Positions 1 through 10,640 of a stretch of DNA of 64,000 bases are shown here, piece by piece. Made by a program: the position numbers and the translations under genes. Positions within the stretch are counted from its first letter, which is position 1; the number at the start of each line of letters is the position of its first letter. Origin of the DNA: an uncultured Sphingomonas sp. (GTDB taxonomy: Bacteria > Pseudomonadota > Alphaproteobacteria > Sphingomonadales > Sphingomonadaceae); assembly GCF_913774285.1 (NCBI RefSeq), contig NZ_CAJYHX010000018.1, forward strand, positions 1 through 64,000, in the 5' to 3' direction. The notes under the pieces were generated by a model that was given only the letters and a program-made list of their open reading frames with translations, was not told where the DNA came from and ran no database searches.

Positions 1-192
1 TTTTCTCGGGGCGGCCGCTGCGCCTGAATTTCGGTGACCGTCGCTGCGTTCCGGTGTGGAGCACCGCGTCGGTGGAGTGGCTTCTATGCCCGAGCCCCCC
101 ACCCGTCAACGAGAAAATGAAACTTTCTGTCGTTTTCGTGACAGATCCCCGGAAAATGGCGGAAATCCGCGCTTTTTGAGCCCACATGGTCC

Positions 193-227
193 CGGCGGGA
201 ATGACCGTTTGATGACCATTCCCGCCG
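193..227. repeat. Hairpin downstream of thiE
   Basis: A perfect 11-bp inverted repeat (CGGCGGGAATG at 193-203, its complement at 217-227) encloses a 13-base loop just past the thiE stop. It may end or stabilise the thiE transcript, but there is no T-run on either side, so a classical intrinsic terminator is not shown. The rest of bases 1-251 holds no gene I can support; the short open frame there has no homology I recognise. Confidence 0.4.
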
Positions 228-251
228 AATCAGGGGCGAATCTCCCCAGAA

Positions 252-950
252 TCAGCCCTGCATTCCCTGAATCGCGGCAAAGGCACGCACCGCTTCGGCT
301 TCATCCCCACCCCACACGGCATGGCTGACCGCGAGGAAGTCCGCGCCCGCCTGCACCAGGGGTGCCGCATTGGCCGGGGTGATCCCGCCGATTGCGACGC
401 AGGGGATTTCGAACAGCGCCGACCACCAGGACAGGATCACCGGCTCGGGGCGATGCTCCGTCGTCTTGGTGCTGGTCGGATAGAAGGCGCCGAACGCGAC
501 ATAGTCGGCCCCCGCCTCCCCTGCTTCCATCGCCAGGTGCCGGCTGTCGTGGCAGGTCACGCCGATCTGGACGTTGGGGCCGAGGATCACGCGCGCCTCG
601 CGGGCATCGCCGTCCCCCTGACCCAGATGCACGCCGTCGGCGCCGAGACGCTTGGCGAGGCTGACGCTGTCGTTGACGATGAAGGCGACCTCGGCATCGG
701 CGCAGATACGCTGGAGCGGCTCGGCGAGCTTGGCGGCCTGGTGCTGGTCGACATCCTTCACCCGGAACTGGAAGGCGGCCACCGGGCCGGCATCGAGCGC
801 GCGGCGCAGGCGATCGGCAAAGCCACCGGTCACGTCGAGCGGCGAGATCAGATAGAGCTGGCAGGGCGGGCGACGATCGTCGCGGACGAATTTCTCGGCA
901 AAGCCTTCGAGGTTCGCTTCGTCTTCGAGATCGTCGAAGGGATCGGACAT
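252..950 (-). CDS. thiE: Thiamine phosphate synthase
   Basis: Cytosolic TIM-barrel enzyme that joins the thiazole phosphate and the pyrimidine pyrophosphate (HMP-PP) to make thiamine monophosphate. The 232 residues carry the ThiE motif series: QFRVK near 61-65 for the QLR(E)K element, IVND at 91-94, DGVHLGQ at 105-111, GVTCH at 130-134, a FYPTSTK loop near 156-162 and AIGGI at 186-190. The first 30 residues form an acidic extension before the usual ThiE start. It is the last gene of the minus-strand carbon-metabolism block, 142 bp after the aldolase stop, so it may have its own promoter. I see no TPP riboswitch upstream. The family assignment is firm; regulation is unknown. Confidence 0.93.
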   Translation of the reverse strand: MSDPFDDLEDEANLEGFAEKFVRDDRRPPCQLYLISPLDVTGGFADRLRRALDAGPVAAFQFRVKDVDQHQAAKLAEPLQRICADAEVAFIVNDSVSLAKRLGADGVHLGQGDGDAREARVILGPNVQIGVTCHDSRHLAMEAGEAGADYVAFGAFYPTSTKTTEHRPEPVILSWWSALFEIPCVAIGGITPANAAPLVQAGADFLAVSHAVWGGDEAEAVRAFAAIQGMQG

Positions 951-1047
951 TGTGTACTCCGCTGCTGAAATGTCGGCGGAACTCTACCGCCTTTGTCGGC
1001 GGGCCTTCCACCCCCTGTCCGTCGGGGTCAAGCAGCGGCAGTTATGC

Positions 1048-1082
1048 GGCGGCGCCGTCCGGGCGAACCCGTCGGCGCCGCC
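1048..1082 (-). terminator. Hairpin terminator candidate after aldolase
   Basis: A perfect 10-bp stem (GGCGGCGCCG at 1048-1057, complement at 1073-1082) with a 15-base loop sits 11 bp past the aldolase stop on the minus strand. No T-run follows, so termination is inferred from position and stem strength only. Confidence 0.45.
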
Positions 1083-1092
1083 GGGGCAGGTT

Positions 1093-2010
1093 TCAGGCCT
1101 CCTCGCCCTTGTAGATCGCTACCAGCTTGTCGAGCATCGCCAGCGCTTCGGCGCGCGGGCGCTGGAAGGTGTTGCGGCCGATGATCGAGCCGTTGCCGCC
1201 GCCGGCGAGAATGTCGCGGGCGTCCTGGTACACCGCATCCGCGCCCTTGGACGCGCCGCCCGAGAAGACGACGATACGGCGGCCGGCGAAGCAGCTCTGC
1301 ACGACATGGCGCACGCGGTCGGCCTGGTTGGACCAGTCGGTGCCCTCATAGAGCTTCTTGGCCTCGGCCTGCTCGATGTTCGCGGCAGGCAGCTTGACCT
1401 TGATGATGTGCGCGCCGAGCAGCGCCGCCATGTGCGCGGCATAGGCGCCGACATCGAGCGCCAGTTCGCCTTCCTTGCTGAGCTTGCCGCCGCGCGGATA
1501 GGACCAGATCACCGTCGCGATGCCGACCGAGGCGGCCTGGGCGCGCATTTCCTTGATCTCCTCCATCATCTCGAACACGCCGTCGGCGCCCGGATAGATG
1601 GTGAAGCCGATCGCCGAGCAGCCGAGGCGCAGCGCATCGTCGACGCCGCCGGTCACCGCCTGGTCGATGCCGGTCGCCCAGCTGTTCGAGCTGTTGACCT
1701 TGAGGATGGTCGGGATCTGGCCGGCGAAGGTGTCGGCCCCGGCCTCGATCATGCCGAGCGGGGCGGCATAGGCCGAGAGGCCCGCGTCGATCGCGAGCTG
1801 GAAGTGGTAGTGCGGATCATAGGCGTCGGGATTGACCGAGAAGCTGCGCGCGGGCCCATGCTCGAAACCCTGGTCCACCGGCAGGATGATCAGCTTGCCG
1901 GTGCCGCCCAGCTTGCCCTGCATCAGGATGCGCGCGAGGTTCGCCTTCACGCCCGGATTGTCGGAGCCGTAATTGTCGAGGATCGCTTTGACGGCCGGTG
2001 TGATGCCCAT
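1093..2010 (-). CDS. Class I fructose-bisphosphate aldolase (DhnA/FbaB type)
   Basis: Catalyses reversible cleavage of fructose 1,6-bisphosphate into dihydroxyacetone phosphate and glyceraldehyde 3-phosphate through a lysine Schiff base. The 305-residue protein has the FbaB/DhnA pattern: VDQGFEHGP near residues 45-53, a YPRGG strand near 171-175 and the IKVK strand at 203-206 that should contain the Schiff-base lysine. The open frame runs upstream into non-protein-like sequence. The ATG at 2010 is chosen because GAGGGA lies a few bases before it and the conserved N-terminus begins there. It follows pgk with a strong terminator between, so it probably has its own promoter in the 2011-2250 leader. 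It belongs functionally with pgk, gap and tkt. Confidence 0.92.
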   Translation of the reverse strand: MGITPAVKAILDNYGSDNPGVKANLARILMQGKLGGTGKLIILPVDQGFEHGPARSFSVNPDAYDPHYHFQLAIDAGLSAYAAPLGMIEAGADTFAGQIPTILKVNSSNSWATGIDQAVTGGVDDALRLGCSAIGFTIYPGADGVFEMMEEIKEMRAQAASVGIATVIWSYPRGGKLSKEGELALDVGAYAAHMAALLGAHIIKVKLPAANIEQAEAKKLYEGTDWSNQADRVRHVVQSCFAGRRIVVFSGGASKGADAVYQDARDILAGGGNGSIIGRNTFQRPRAEALAMLDKLVAIYKGEEA

Positions 2011-2090
2011 GATGTCCCTCTGGATGGTGATACCGAGGGGTCCGTATCGCGCCCCTTCCCTTACGAAAAGGCTGACAACGTTGCCGAGTT

Positions 2091-2117
2091 GCTGCGGAGC
2101 AAAACTATTTCCGCAGC
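2091..2117. promoter_or_regulatory. Inverted repeat in the aldolase 5' leader
   Basis: GCTGCGGA (2091-2098) and TCCGCAGC (2110-2117) form a perfect 8-bp inverted repeat 81 bp upstream of the aldolase start. It lies in a 240-bp AT-richer leader between the pgk terminator and the aldolase gene that holds no other gene. It could be an operator or an RNA hairpin; nothing in the sequence decides which. Confidence 0.35.
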
Positions 2118-2251
2118 TGCGTAACAGCTCCGTTACCTGCCAGGTGATTGGTATTCCTTTGGTTCGTAGAAGCTGTCTTATTGAAGCGATACCACTGCAC
2201 CCGACCATCCTCCGCCCAGGACGGGTGAGAGAATCGCTGTACCGTCGTTGC

Positions 2252-2289
2252 AAAAGAAAAGGGCGGGAGCGCAGTCGCGTCCCGCCCTT
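2252..2289 (-). terminator. Rho-independent terminator of pgk
   Basis: On the minus strand, 20 bp past the pgk stop, a 10-bp GC stem (AAGGGCGGGA with its perfect complement) encloses an 11-base loop and is followed by TTTTCTTTTG. Stem, loop and T-tract make this a standard intrinsic terminator separating pgk from the aldolase. Confidence 0.85.
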
Positions 2290-2309
2290 CGCCATGGGTA
2301 TTGCCTGAC

Positions 2310-3500
2310 TTAGCGAGCGAGGGCGGCGACGCCGGGGAGTTCCTTGCCTTCCATCCATTCCAGGAAGGCGCCGCCTGCGGTCGAGACGAAGCTGAACTCG
2401 CCGCCGACGCCGGCCTGGTTGAGCGCCGCGACCGTGTCGCCGCCGCCGGCGACCGAGACGAGCTGGCCTTCCTTGGTGAGCGCCGCCGCGGTGCGGGCGA
2501 GCGAGACGGTCGCCGCATCGAAGGGCGGGATCTCGAACGCGCCGAGCGGGCCGTTCCACACCAGCGTCTTGCAGGTCTTGAGCACGTCGGCGAGCGCCTC
2601 GGTGGCGGCGGGGCCGACGTCGAGGATCATCTCGTCCGCCGCGACTTCATGGACGTTGACGGTGCGGACCGGCGGGTTGGCACGGAATTCCTTCGCCACC
2701 ACCACGTCGTACGGCAGGTGCACGGTGCAGCCGGCCGCGTCTGCGGCATCCATGATCTCTTCGGCGGTGCCGGTCAGGTCATGCTCGCACAGGCTCTTGC
2801 CGACATCGACACCGCGCGCGGCGAGGAAGGTGTTGGCCATGCCGCCGCCGATGATCAGGTGATCCACCTTGGCGACGAGGTGCTTGAGCACGTCGAGCTT
2901 GGTCGAGACCTTGGCGCCGCCGACCACCGCCGCGACCGGATGCTCGGGATTGCCGAGCGCCTTGTCGAGCGCGTCGAGTTCGGCTTCCATCTGGCGGCCG
3001 GCAAAGGCGGGCAGCTTGTGGGCGAGGCCTTCGGTCGAGGCGTGGGCGCGGTGCGCGGCCGAGAAGGCGTCGTTGACATAGAGATCGCCGAGCGCGGCAA
3101 AGCGATCGACCACCGTCGGGTCGTTCTTTTCCTCGCCGCCGAAGAAGCGGGTGTTCTCGAGCAGTGCGATGTCGCCGTCGTTCAGCGTCGCGACTGAGGC
3201 GGCATCGCCGTCCCAGTCGATATAGCGGACCGGGCGGCCCAGCACCTGCTCGAACGGCTTCACCACCTGGGCGAGCGACAGCTCCGCGCTGGGCACGCCC
3301 TTGGGGCGGCCGAAATGCGCGAGGACCAGCACCTTGGCGCCCTTGTCGGCGAGTTCGGCAACAGTCTGGATCGCGGCGCGGAAGCGCGTGTCGTCGCTCA
3401 CCTTGCCGTCGGCCATCGGCACGTTGAGGTCCTCGCGGACCAGCACCCGCTTGCCGGTGATATCGCCCATGTCGTCGAGCGTCTTGAAACTGCGCGCCAT
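2310..3500 (-). CDS. pgk: Phosphoglycerate kinase
   Basis: Glycolytic/gluconeogenic enzyme that transfers phosphate between 1,3-bisphosphoglycerate and ADP. The 396-residue protein has the usual family length and motifs: VREDLNVP near the N-terminus for 3-phosphoglycerate binding, [20 protein letters not shown], a WNGPLGAFE segment and the C-terminal GGGDTVAA nucleotide-binding turn. It is transcribed after gap, separated by a 345-bp region filled with palindromic repeats, and ends at a clear intrinsic terminator. Together with gap and tkt it forms the conserved alphaproteobacterial tkt-gap-pgk order. Confidence 0.97.
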   Translation of the reverse strand: MARSFKTLDDMGDITGKRVLVREDLNVPMADGKVSDDTRFRAAIQTVAELADKGAKVLVLAHFGRPKGVPSAELSLAQVVKPFEQVLGRPVRYIDWDGDAASVATLNDGDIALLENTRFFGGEEKNDPTVVDRFAALGDLYVNDAFSAAHRAHASTEGLAHKLPAFAGRQMEAELDALDKALGNPEHPVAAVVGGAKVSTKLDVLKHLVAKVDHLIIGGGMANTFLAARGVDVGKSLCEHDLTGTAEEIMDAADAAGCTVHLPYDVVVAKEFRANPPVRTVNVHEVAADEMILDVGPAATEALADVLKTCKTLVWNGPLGAFEIPPFDAATVSLARTAAALTKEGQLVSVAGGGDTVAALNQAGVGGEFSFVSTAGGAFLEWMEGKELPGVAALAR

Positions 3501-3607
3501 GCTGAACCCCTCGCGTTTGAAAATCTGCGCGAGCGGCAGCCTGATGGCGGAGCGCTCGCACCCTGCGCTTGTGCCGTTGGTCGCCGTGCCGCCCCCGTTC
3601 CACCAGC

Positions 3608-3700
3608 GTCATCCCGCGAAAGCCGGGATCCATTGGCCTGAACTTCTTGGCTCCTGCTTCGCCGGAGTGGCGAATGGATCCCGGCTTTCGCCGGGATGAC
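3608..3700. repeat. Inverted-repeat element with GTCATCCC ends
   Basis: The 93-bp element begins GTCATCCC-GCGAAAGCCGGGATCCATT and ends with the near-perfect inverse, AATGGATCCCGG-CTTTCGCCGGGATGAC. It lies in the 345-bp pgk-gap gap (3501-3845), which has no gene. The GTCATCCC(G)GCGAAAGCCGGGATCCA-like word is, from general knowledge, dispersed in many proteobacterial genomes as a REP-like sequence. Only one copy occurs in this window. Confidence 0.75.
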
Positions 3701-3784
3701 AGAAGAGGAGCTACCCAGCGACGCTACGGCCGCTTTGAAGATGGGAGGGGCTGCAGGCCGTGCAGCCGTCCTCCCCTCCCCTAG

Positions 3785-3806
3785 CCCCTCCCGCACGCGG
3801 GAGGGG
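3785..3806. repeat. REP-like palindrome, CCCCTCCCGC type
   Basis: A perfect palindrome: CCCCTCCCGC (3785-3794), AC, then GCGGGAGGGG (3797-3806). It belongs to the same word family as the elements near 19.42, 24.86 and 26.22 kb, here as a single unit rather than a mirrored pair. Confidence 0.7.
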
Positions 3807-3815
3807 GAATTTGGT

Positions 3816-3839
3816 AGTCCCCCGCTTCAGCGGAGGACT
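3816..3839 (-). terminator. Hairpin immediately after gap
   Basis: AGTCCCCCGC, TTCA, GCGGAGGACT form a 10-bp stem with one G-T pair, 7 bp past the gap stop codon on the minus strand. There is no T-run, so it may be a weak terminator or a transcript-end stabiliser between gap and pgk. Confidence 0.45.
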
Positions 3840-3845
3840 TCCGTC

Positions 3846-6814
<2,969 letters not shown>

Positions 6815-6949
6815 GTGATATTCCCCGTCTGGTCGCGCACGCCTTTGGAAGCATGGGGCCCCGCCGTCAACCGTTCGGCGCAGGCGTTACGACCTGCGTT
6901 AACCGTGCTGCCCTTGCCGCTGCGGCGAACCATGCTATCCGACAGGATA

Positions 6950-7177
6950 ATGTCCGACCTTGTATCAGATCGTATCGAACGGGCTCTGAAGCGTATCGAA
7001 GTCGCCGCGGCCGCACAGACGCAGGCGCGCGCGAAGCTCGAAACCCGCAACGCGACGCTGCGCGCGCGGATCGAGTCGGCGCTGGTCGATCTGGATACGC
7101 TGATCGCCCGCGAACGCGAGCTGGAAGCGCAGCTGGCCGGCGATGACGCGGATACGGCCGAAGAGGAGCAGGGCTGA
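6950..7177 (+). CDS. Small coiled-coil protein upstream of zapA
   Basis: Predicted 75-residue protein, almost entirely alpha-helical, with regularly spaced Leu/Ala and charged residues (RIERALKRIE, LETRNATLRARIE, ARERELEAQLAG) and an acidic tail. This is typical of a short coiled coil. Its stop overlaps the zapA start as TGATG, so it is co-transcribed and coupled with zapA. A second ATG 18 bases upstream (6932) is also possible; 6950 has AGGA nearby. The function is not known. The position suggests a helper of ZapA or the Z-ring, which is inference only. Confidence 0.72.
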   Translation: MSDLVSDRIERALKRIEVAAAAQTQARAKLETRNATLRARIESALVDLDTLIARERELEAQLAGDDADTAEEEQG

Positions 7178-7485
7178 TGGCGGAGATCACCCTCCAGGTC
7201 GCCGGGCGCAGCTATTCGGTGTCCGCCCGCGACGAGGACATGCCGCATCTGCGCGAACTGGAGGCGCGCATCGGCAGCCATGCCGACGCCGCACTGCGCG
7301 CAGCCGGCGGGCAAAGCGGCGAGCGCACGCTGCTCTATCTCGCGCTGATCCTCGCCGATGCGCTCGACGAAGCGGAGAAGAAGCCCGCGCCAGCCCCCGC
7401 CGTTCCCGACGAACTGCTCGAGCGGATCGCCGATCGGCTGGAGGCTGTCGCATCGGCCCTTGAGGAAAGCGACGCGACGTCCTAG
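7177..7485 (+). CDS. zapA: Cell division protein ZapA
   Basis: A 102-residue ZapA-family protein that would bind and bundle FtsZ at the division site. The N-terminus shows the family beta-hairpin (EITLQVAGRSYSVSARDEDM) followed by LRELEARIG and a long C-terminal helix with a leucine-rich dimerisation segment (TLLYLALILADAL). The neighbourhood zapA, 6S RNA, 5-formyltetrahydrofolate cyclo-ligase is conserved across proteobacteria and supports the call. It is translated from the second A of the upstream TGATG. Confidence 0.9.
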   Translation: MAEITLQVAGRSYSVSARDEDMPHLRELEARIGSHADAALRAAGGQSGERTLLYLALILADALDEAEKKPAPAPAVPDELLERIADRLEAVASALEESDATS

Positions 7486-7492
7486 ATTAGAG

Positions 7493-7664
7493 CTGTGGCG
7501 GGAACTGCCCGGTGCGAGCCTTAGCAATTATCCCTGAGGCTATAATCTTCATCCATGGGAGCTGTCCCTGTGCAGATCCTGGTCTGCAACACATGGTTCC
7601 CACCTGACGTTCTGTGCGTCGGTGGATATTCAGGCCAACGGCCCATGGTGGTTCCCGTCACACC
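7493..7664 (+). ncRNA. ssrS: 6S RNA
   Basis: The 190-bp gap between zapA and the 5-formyltetrahydrofolate cyclo-ligase gene is the classic location of 6S RNA, which binds sigma-70 RNA polymerase. The ends pair: GTGGCGGGAAC at 7495-7505 with GTTCCCGTCAC at 7651-7661 (11 bp, one G-U). Internal complementary blocks (CATGGGAG near 7555 with CATGGTTCCC near 7592) are compatible with the long open hairpin. Size near 170 nt fits. Exact ends are estimated from the closing stem. Confidence 0.82.
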
Positions 7665-7679
7665 TTGCCCGCGAAACCG

Positions 7680-8234
7680 ATGCTGAGCGACAAGCCCGCC
7701 CTTCGCGCGCGACTTCGCGCCGCCCGCGACCTGTTCGCCGCCGAGTCGAGTACCGCGATTCGCGCACCGGAAGCGTTCGTCGAACGGCTGGCGCCGGCGA
7801 TGGTCGTCGCCACCTATTGCCCGGTGGGCAGCGAGGCCGATCCGACCCAGCTCGCCGCCGCCGCCGCCGAGCGCGGCTGTGCGCTGGCGCTCCCCCATGT
7901 CATCGACCGCGCCGCGCCGATCCGCTTCCTCGCCTGGGAAATGGGCGCACCGCTGGTCGCCGGGCCGTTCGGGCTGCGCCAGCCGGATGCGGCCAGCCCC
8001 GAAGTCGCGCCGGACGTGATCCTGACGCCGCTGATCGGTTATGACCCGCGGCTCAACCGCCTCGGCCAGGGTGCCGGGCATTATGACCGCGCCTTTGCCC
8101 GCTTCGAAAAGGCGTGGCGAGTGGGCGTCGCCTGGTCCGCGCAGGAGGTTCCTGCCCTTCCCGCCGATATCTGGGACGTGCCGCTCCACGCCGTGGTGAC
8201 CGAGCAGGGCATGCTGTGGCACGCCGAGCCATGA
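7680..8234 (+). CDS. 5-formyltetrahydrofolate cyclo-ligase
   Basis: Converts 5-formyltetrahydrofolate to 5,10-methenyltetrahydrofolate using ATP, returning a folate storage form to one-carbon metabolism. The 184-residue protein has the YgfA/Fau/MTHFS layout: basic N-terminal helix LRARLRAARDLF, YCPVGSEAD, and the signature LIGYDPRLNRLGQGAGHYDR followed by GVAWSAQEV. The ATG at 7680 begins the conserved part; the reading frame upstream is 6S RNA. The stop overlaps the next start by four bases (ATGA). Confidence 0.93.
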   Translation: MLSDKPALRARLRAARDLFAAESSTAIRAPEAFVERLAPAMVVATYCPVGSEADPTQLAAAAAERGCALALPHVIDRAAPIRFLAWEMGAPLVAGPFGLRQPDAASPEVAPDVILTPLIGYDPRLNRLGQGAGHYDRAFARFEKAWRVGVAWSAQEVPALPADIWDVPLHAVVTEQGMLWHAEP

Positions 8235-8437
8235 ACCCCAGCTGGCGCAAACCCGCCGGCGCGCTGGCGATCGTCGGGCTGATCCTGGTGTGGGTGGTGC
8301 TCGTCGCGAGCTTCTCCGGGCAGATCGGACGGCTGCCGATCCTGGTGCAGACGCTGATCTACCTGGCGCTGGGGATCGTCTGGATCCTGCCGCTCAAGCC
8401 GCTGCTACGGTGGATGGAGACGGGGCGCTGGCGATAG
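8231..8437 (+). CDS. DUF2842 small membrane protein
   Basis: A 68-residue inner-membrane protein with two hydrophobic helices (about residues 10-29 and 37-57) and basic ends, matching the alphaproteobacterial DUF2842 family (IVWILPLKPLLRWMETGRW at the end). It is translationally coupled to the cyclo-ligase gene by an ATGA overlap. No function is known for the family. Confidence 0.8.
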   Translation: MNPSWRKPAGALAIVGLILVWVVLVASFSGQIGRLPILVQTLIYLALGIVWILPLKPLLRWMETGRWR

Positions 8438-8736
8438 GAACACGGCTGGCTAGCAGGACCCGGTCTCTCTGCAATTGGCTGATCGGCATCGCAGTCGTCA
8501 TGGCATTGATCGTGCCCCTCTACGCCATGGTTTCGGAACGGAGCTGGCTCGCCCCCCTGCTGTGGCCGCTCTCGCCGATCTACTGGCTCGCCGTCGCGGG
8601 CTGGGCGGTCTGTGTCGGGTGCGTGCTGCGCTGGCAGCGGCGATGGTGGCTGCTGCTTACCGCCCTCCCCGTCCTGTATCCCGCGGGTCTTCTGGGCTTC
8701 TTGTTGCTCCTTCTATCGGGCGCCAAAATTTTCTGA
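8410..8736 (+). CDS. Hypothetical three-helix membrane protein
   Basis: An open frame whose translation is strongly hydrophobic, with helices around LIGIAVVMALIVPLYAMV, IYWLAVAGWAVCVGCVL and LLTALPVLYPAGLLGFLLLL, ending LSGAKIF. The start is uncertain: GTG at 8410 overlaps the DUF2842 gene and gives 108 residues, ATG at 8500 gives 78. I do not recognise the family. It lies just before a strong convergent hairpin. Confidence 0.5.
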   Translation: MDGDGALAIGTRLASRTRSLCNWLIGIAVVMALIVPLYAMVSERSWLAPLLWPLSPIYWLAVAGWAVCVGCVLRWQRRWWLLLTALPVLYPAGLLGFLLLLLSGAKIF

Positions 8737-8748
8737 CCGCATGGCGTT

Positions 8749-8772
8749 CGCGCCGCCGCGTACGGCGGCGCG
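8749..8772. terminator. Bidirectional hairpin between convergent genes
   Basis: CGCGCCGCCG (8749-8758), CGTA, CGGCGGCGCG (8763-8772): a perfect 10-bp stem with a tetraloop between the membrane-protein gene and the convergent M28 peptidase. Likely a shared transcript end, although no T-run is present. Confidence 0.6.
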
Positions 8773-8777
8773 AGAAA

Positions 8778-10433
8778 TCACTTCCGCTCGCGGATCGCCT
8801 TGAACTCGGACCCTGCCTTCCACGTCGGCCAGGCCGCCCCATTCGCCAGCTCCGCCCCGATCGTGCCGAGCAGGTCGATGTCCTGCACCGCGCCCGTGAG
8901 GTTCCAGTCCGGCCCCCAGGCATCGCAGGCCTGATGGTAGCACTGCCCGGTATAGGCATCGATCCAAGCCTGCCCGGCCACCACCCCGCCCTGCTTGAGA
9001 TCCGAGGCCCCGGCGATGCCCATCAGGAGCAGCGTCGGCACGCCCTGCTTGGCGAAGGAGAAGTGATCCGCGCGGTAGAACAGCCCGCGCTCGGGCAGCC
9101 CCTCGGGCGTCACCCGCCGGCCTTGCGTCGCTGCCACGCGGGCCATGTCGTCCTCCAGCGTGTTCTGGCCCTTGCCGACCAGCACCACGTCGTTGGCGAG
9201 CCCTGCGGTCTGCAGGATGTCGAGCGTCAGATTGGCGACGGTCTTGGCCATCGGCACCACCGGGTGCTGGGTATAATAGAGTGAGCCGAGCAGCCCGCGC
9301 TCCTCGGCCGTCCAGGCCGCGAAGACGACGCTGCGCTTCGGCGCCGGCCCCGCCTTCATGCTCCGGGCGATCTCCAGCAGCCCGGCAATGCCCAGCGCGT
9401 CGTCATTGGCGCCCGCGCGGTAGATGCGGCCCTTCGCGTCGGGCTTGCCGACGCCGTACGCATCCCAGTGGGCGCCGAACATCACCGCCTCGTCGGGCCG
9501 CTCGCTGCCGGGGATCTTGGCGAGCACATTGTAGCTGTCGACCTGCTCGGCGGTGACCGGCACGTCCGCGGTGAAGCGCACGCCTTCCAGCGGCACCGGC
9601 CGGAAGCTCGCCTTGCGCGCCTCGATGCGCAGCTTGGCCAGATCTAGCCCGGCGGCCGCGAACAGCCGCGTCGCCGCCCCGCCCTCCAGCCAGCCCTGCA
9701 GCGCCACGCTCGTCAGGTCCTCGGGCTTGCGGACGATGTCGTAATTTTCGCCGCCGCTGCTGATCACCACGTTCCAGCCATAGCCGGCCCCGGGCGTGTC
9801 ATGGACAATCAGCGCGGCGACCGCGCCGCGCCGGGCGGCTTCCTCGAACTTGTAGGTCCAGCGGCCATAATAGGTCATCGTCCGCCCGCCGAACTTGCCG
9901 GCGACCGCCTCGCCTTGCCCAGCCGAGAAATCGGGATCGTTGACCAGGAACACCGCGACCTTGCCCTTCAGGTCGACGCCCTTGAAATCGTCCCACTGGC
10001 GCTCGGGCGCGGTGACGCCATAGCCGACGAAGACAACCGGCGCGTTCGCGATTCGGGCAGCGGCATCGGGGCGAATCGTCGAGACGTAGAGGTCCTTGGA
10101 CTGCTCGACCGGCATCGCGCCCTTGGGGCCGTCGAATCGAAGCGTTGCGGGCGCGCCGAGGCGGGTGTGGAGCAGCGGCACCTTCTGCAGCCACTGGCCG
10201 TCCGGACCGGCCGGCTCCAGCCCCAGCGCCTCGAATCGCGCGACCAGATAGCCGAGGGTGCGATCCTCTCCGCGCGTGCCGGGCGCACGACCTTCGAACG
10301 CATCCGACGCCATCGTGCGGACGGTCTGTTCGATTCGCTTCGAATCGGCAGCGATCTGCGCCGAGGCCGGGAATGCGGTGGTGGCGAGGAAAAGCGCGGA
10401 GAGCGCGGCGGCGCGAGCGGGCATGCGGATCAT
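8778..10433 (-). CDS. Secreted M28-family metallopeptidase
   Basis: A 551-residue zinc exopeptidase with a signal peptide (residues 1-25, ending PASAQ), so it is exported to the periplasm or beyond. An inserted protease-associated-like domain covers roughly residues 110-290. The peptidase domain shows the M28 metal ligands in order: GAHWDAYG (His, Asp), GANDDALG (bridging Asp), WTAEERGLLG (catalytic Glu plus ligand Glu) and YRADHFSFAKQGVP (His). Substrates are probably peptides or amino-acid derivatives; specificity cannot be read. It is transcribed alone, between tRNA-Asp and a convergent hairpin. Confidence 0.88.
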   Translation of the reverse strand: MIRMPARAAALSALFLATTAFPASAQIAADSKRIEQTVRTMASDAFEGRAPGTRGEDRTLGYLVARFEALGLEPAGPDGQWLQKVPLLHTRLGAPATLRFDGPKGAMPVEQSKDLYVSTIRPDAAARIANAPVVFVGYGVTAPERQWDDFKGVDLKGKVAVFLVNDPDFSAGQGEAVAGKFGGRTMTYYGRWTYKFEEAARRGAVAALIVHDTPGAGYGWNVVISSGGENYDIVRKPEDLTSVALQGWLEGGAATRLFAAAGLDLAKLRIEARKASFRPVPLEGVRFTADVPVTAEQVDSYNVLAKIPGSERPDEAVMFGAHWDAYGVGKPDAKGRIYRAGANDDALGIAGLLEIARSMKAGPAPKRSVVFAAWTAEERGLLGSLYYTQHPVVPMAKTVANLTLDILQTAGLANDVVLVGKGQNTLEDDMARVAATQGRRVTPEGLPERGLFYRADHFSFAKQGVPTLLLMGIAGASDLKQGGVVAGQAWIDAYTGQCYHQACDAWGPDWNLTGAVQDIDLLGTIGAELANGAAWPTWKAGSEFKAIRERK

Positions 10434-10517
10434 CGCAATGGCTTAGCGCAGAAACAGGAGGGCCTGCAAAGGCCCGGCCTGCGCGCATGGTCCTCTTTTC
10501 CGAGGAGATGCGCCGCA

Positions 10518-10594
<77 letters not shown>

Positions 10595-10640
10595 TTGAGC
10601 CAAGCGAGGAGGCGGCACCTAGCCGCGTGTTTTCAGGCTG

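Noticed and set aside
951..1092. TPP riboswitch upstream of thiE
   Set aside because: The sequence lacks the conserved thi-box words; only a GC hairpin ending the aldolase transcript is seen.
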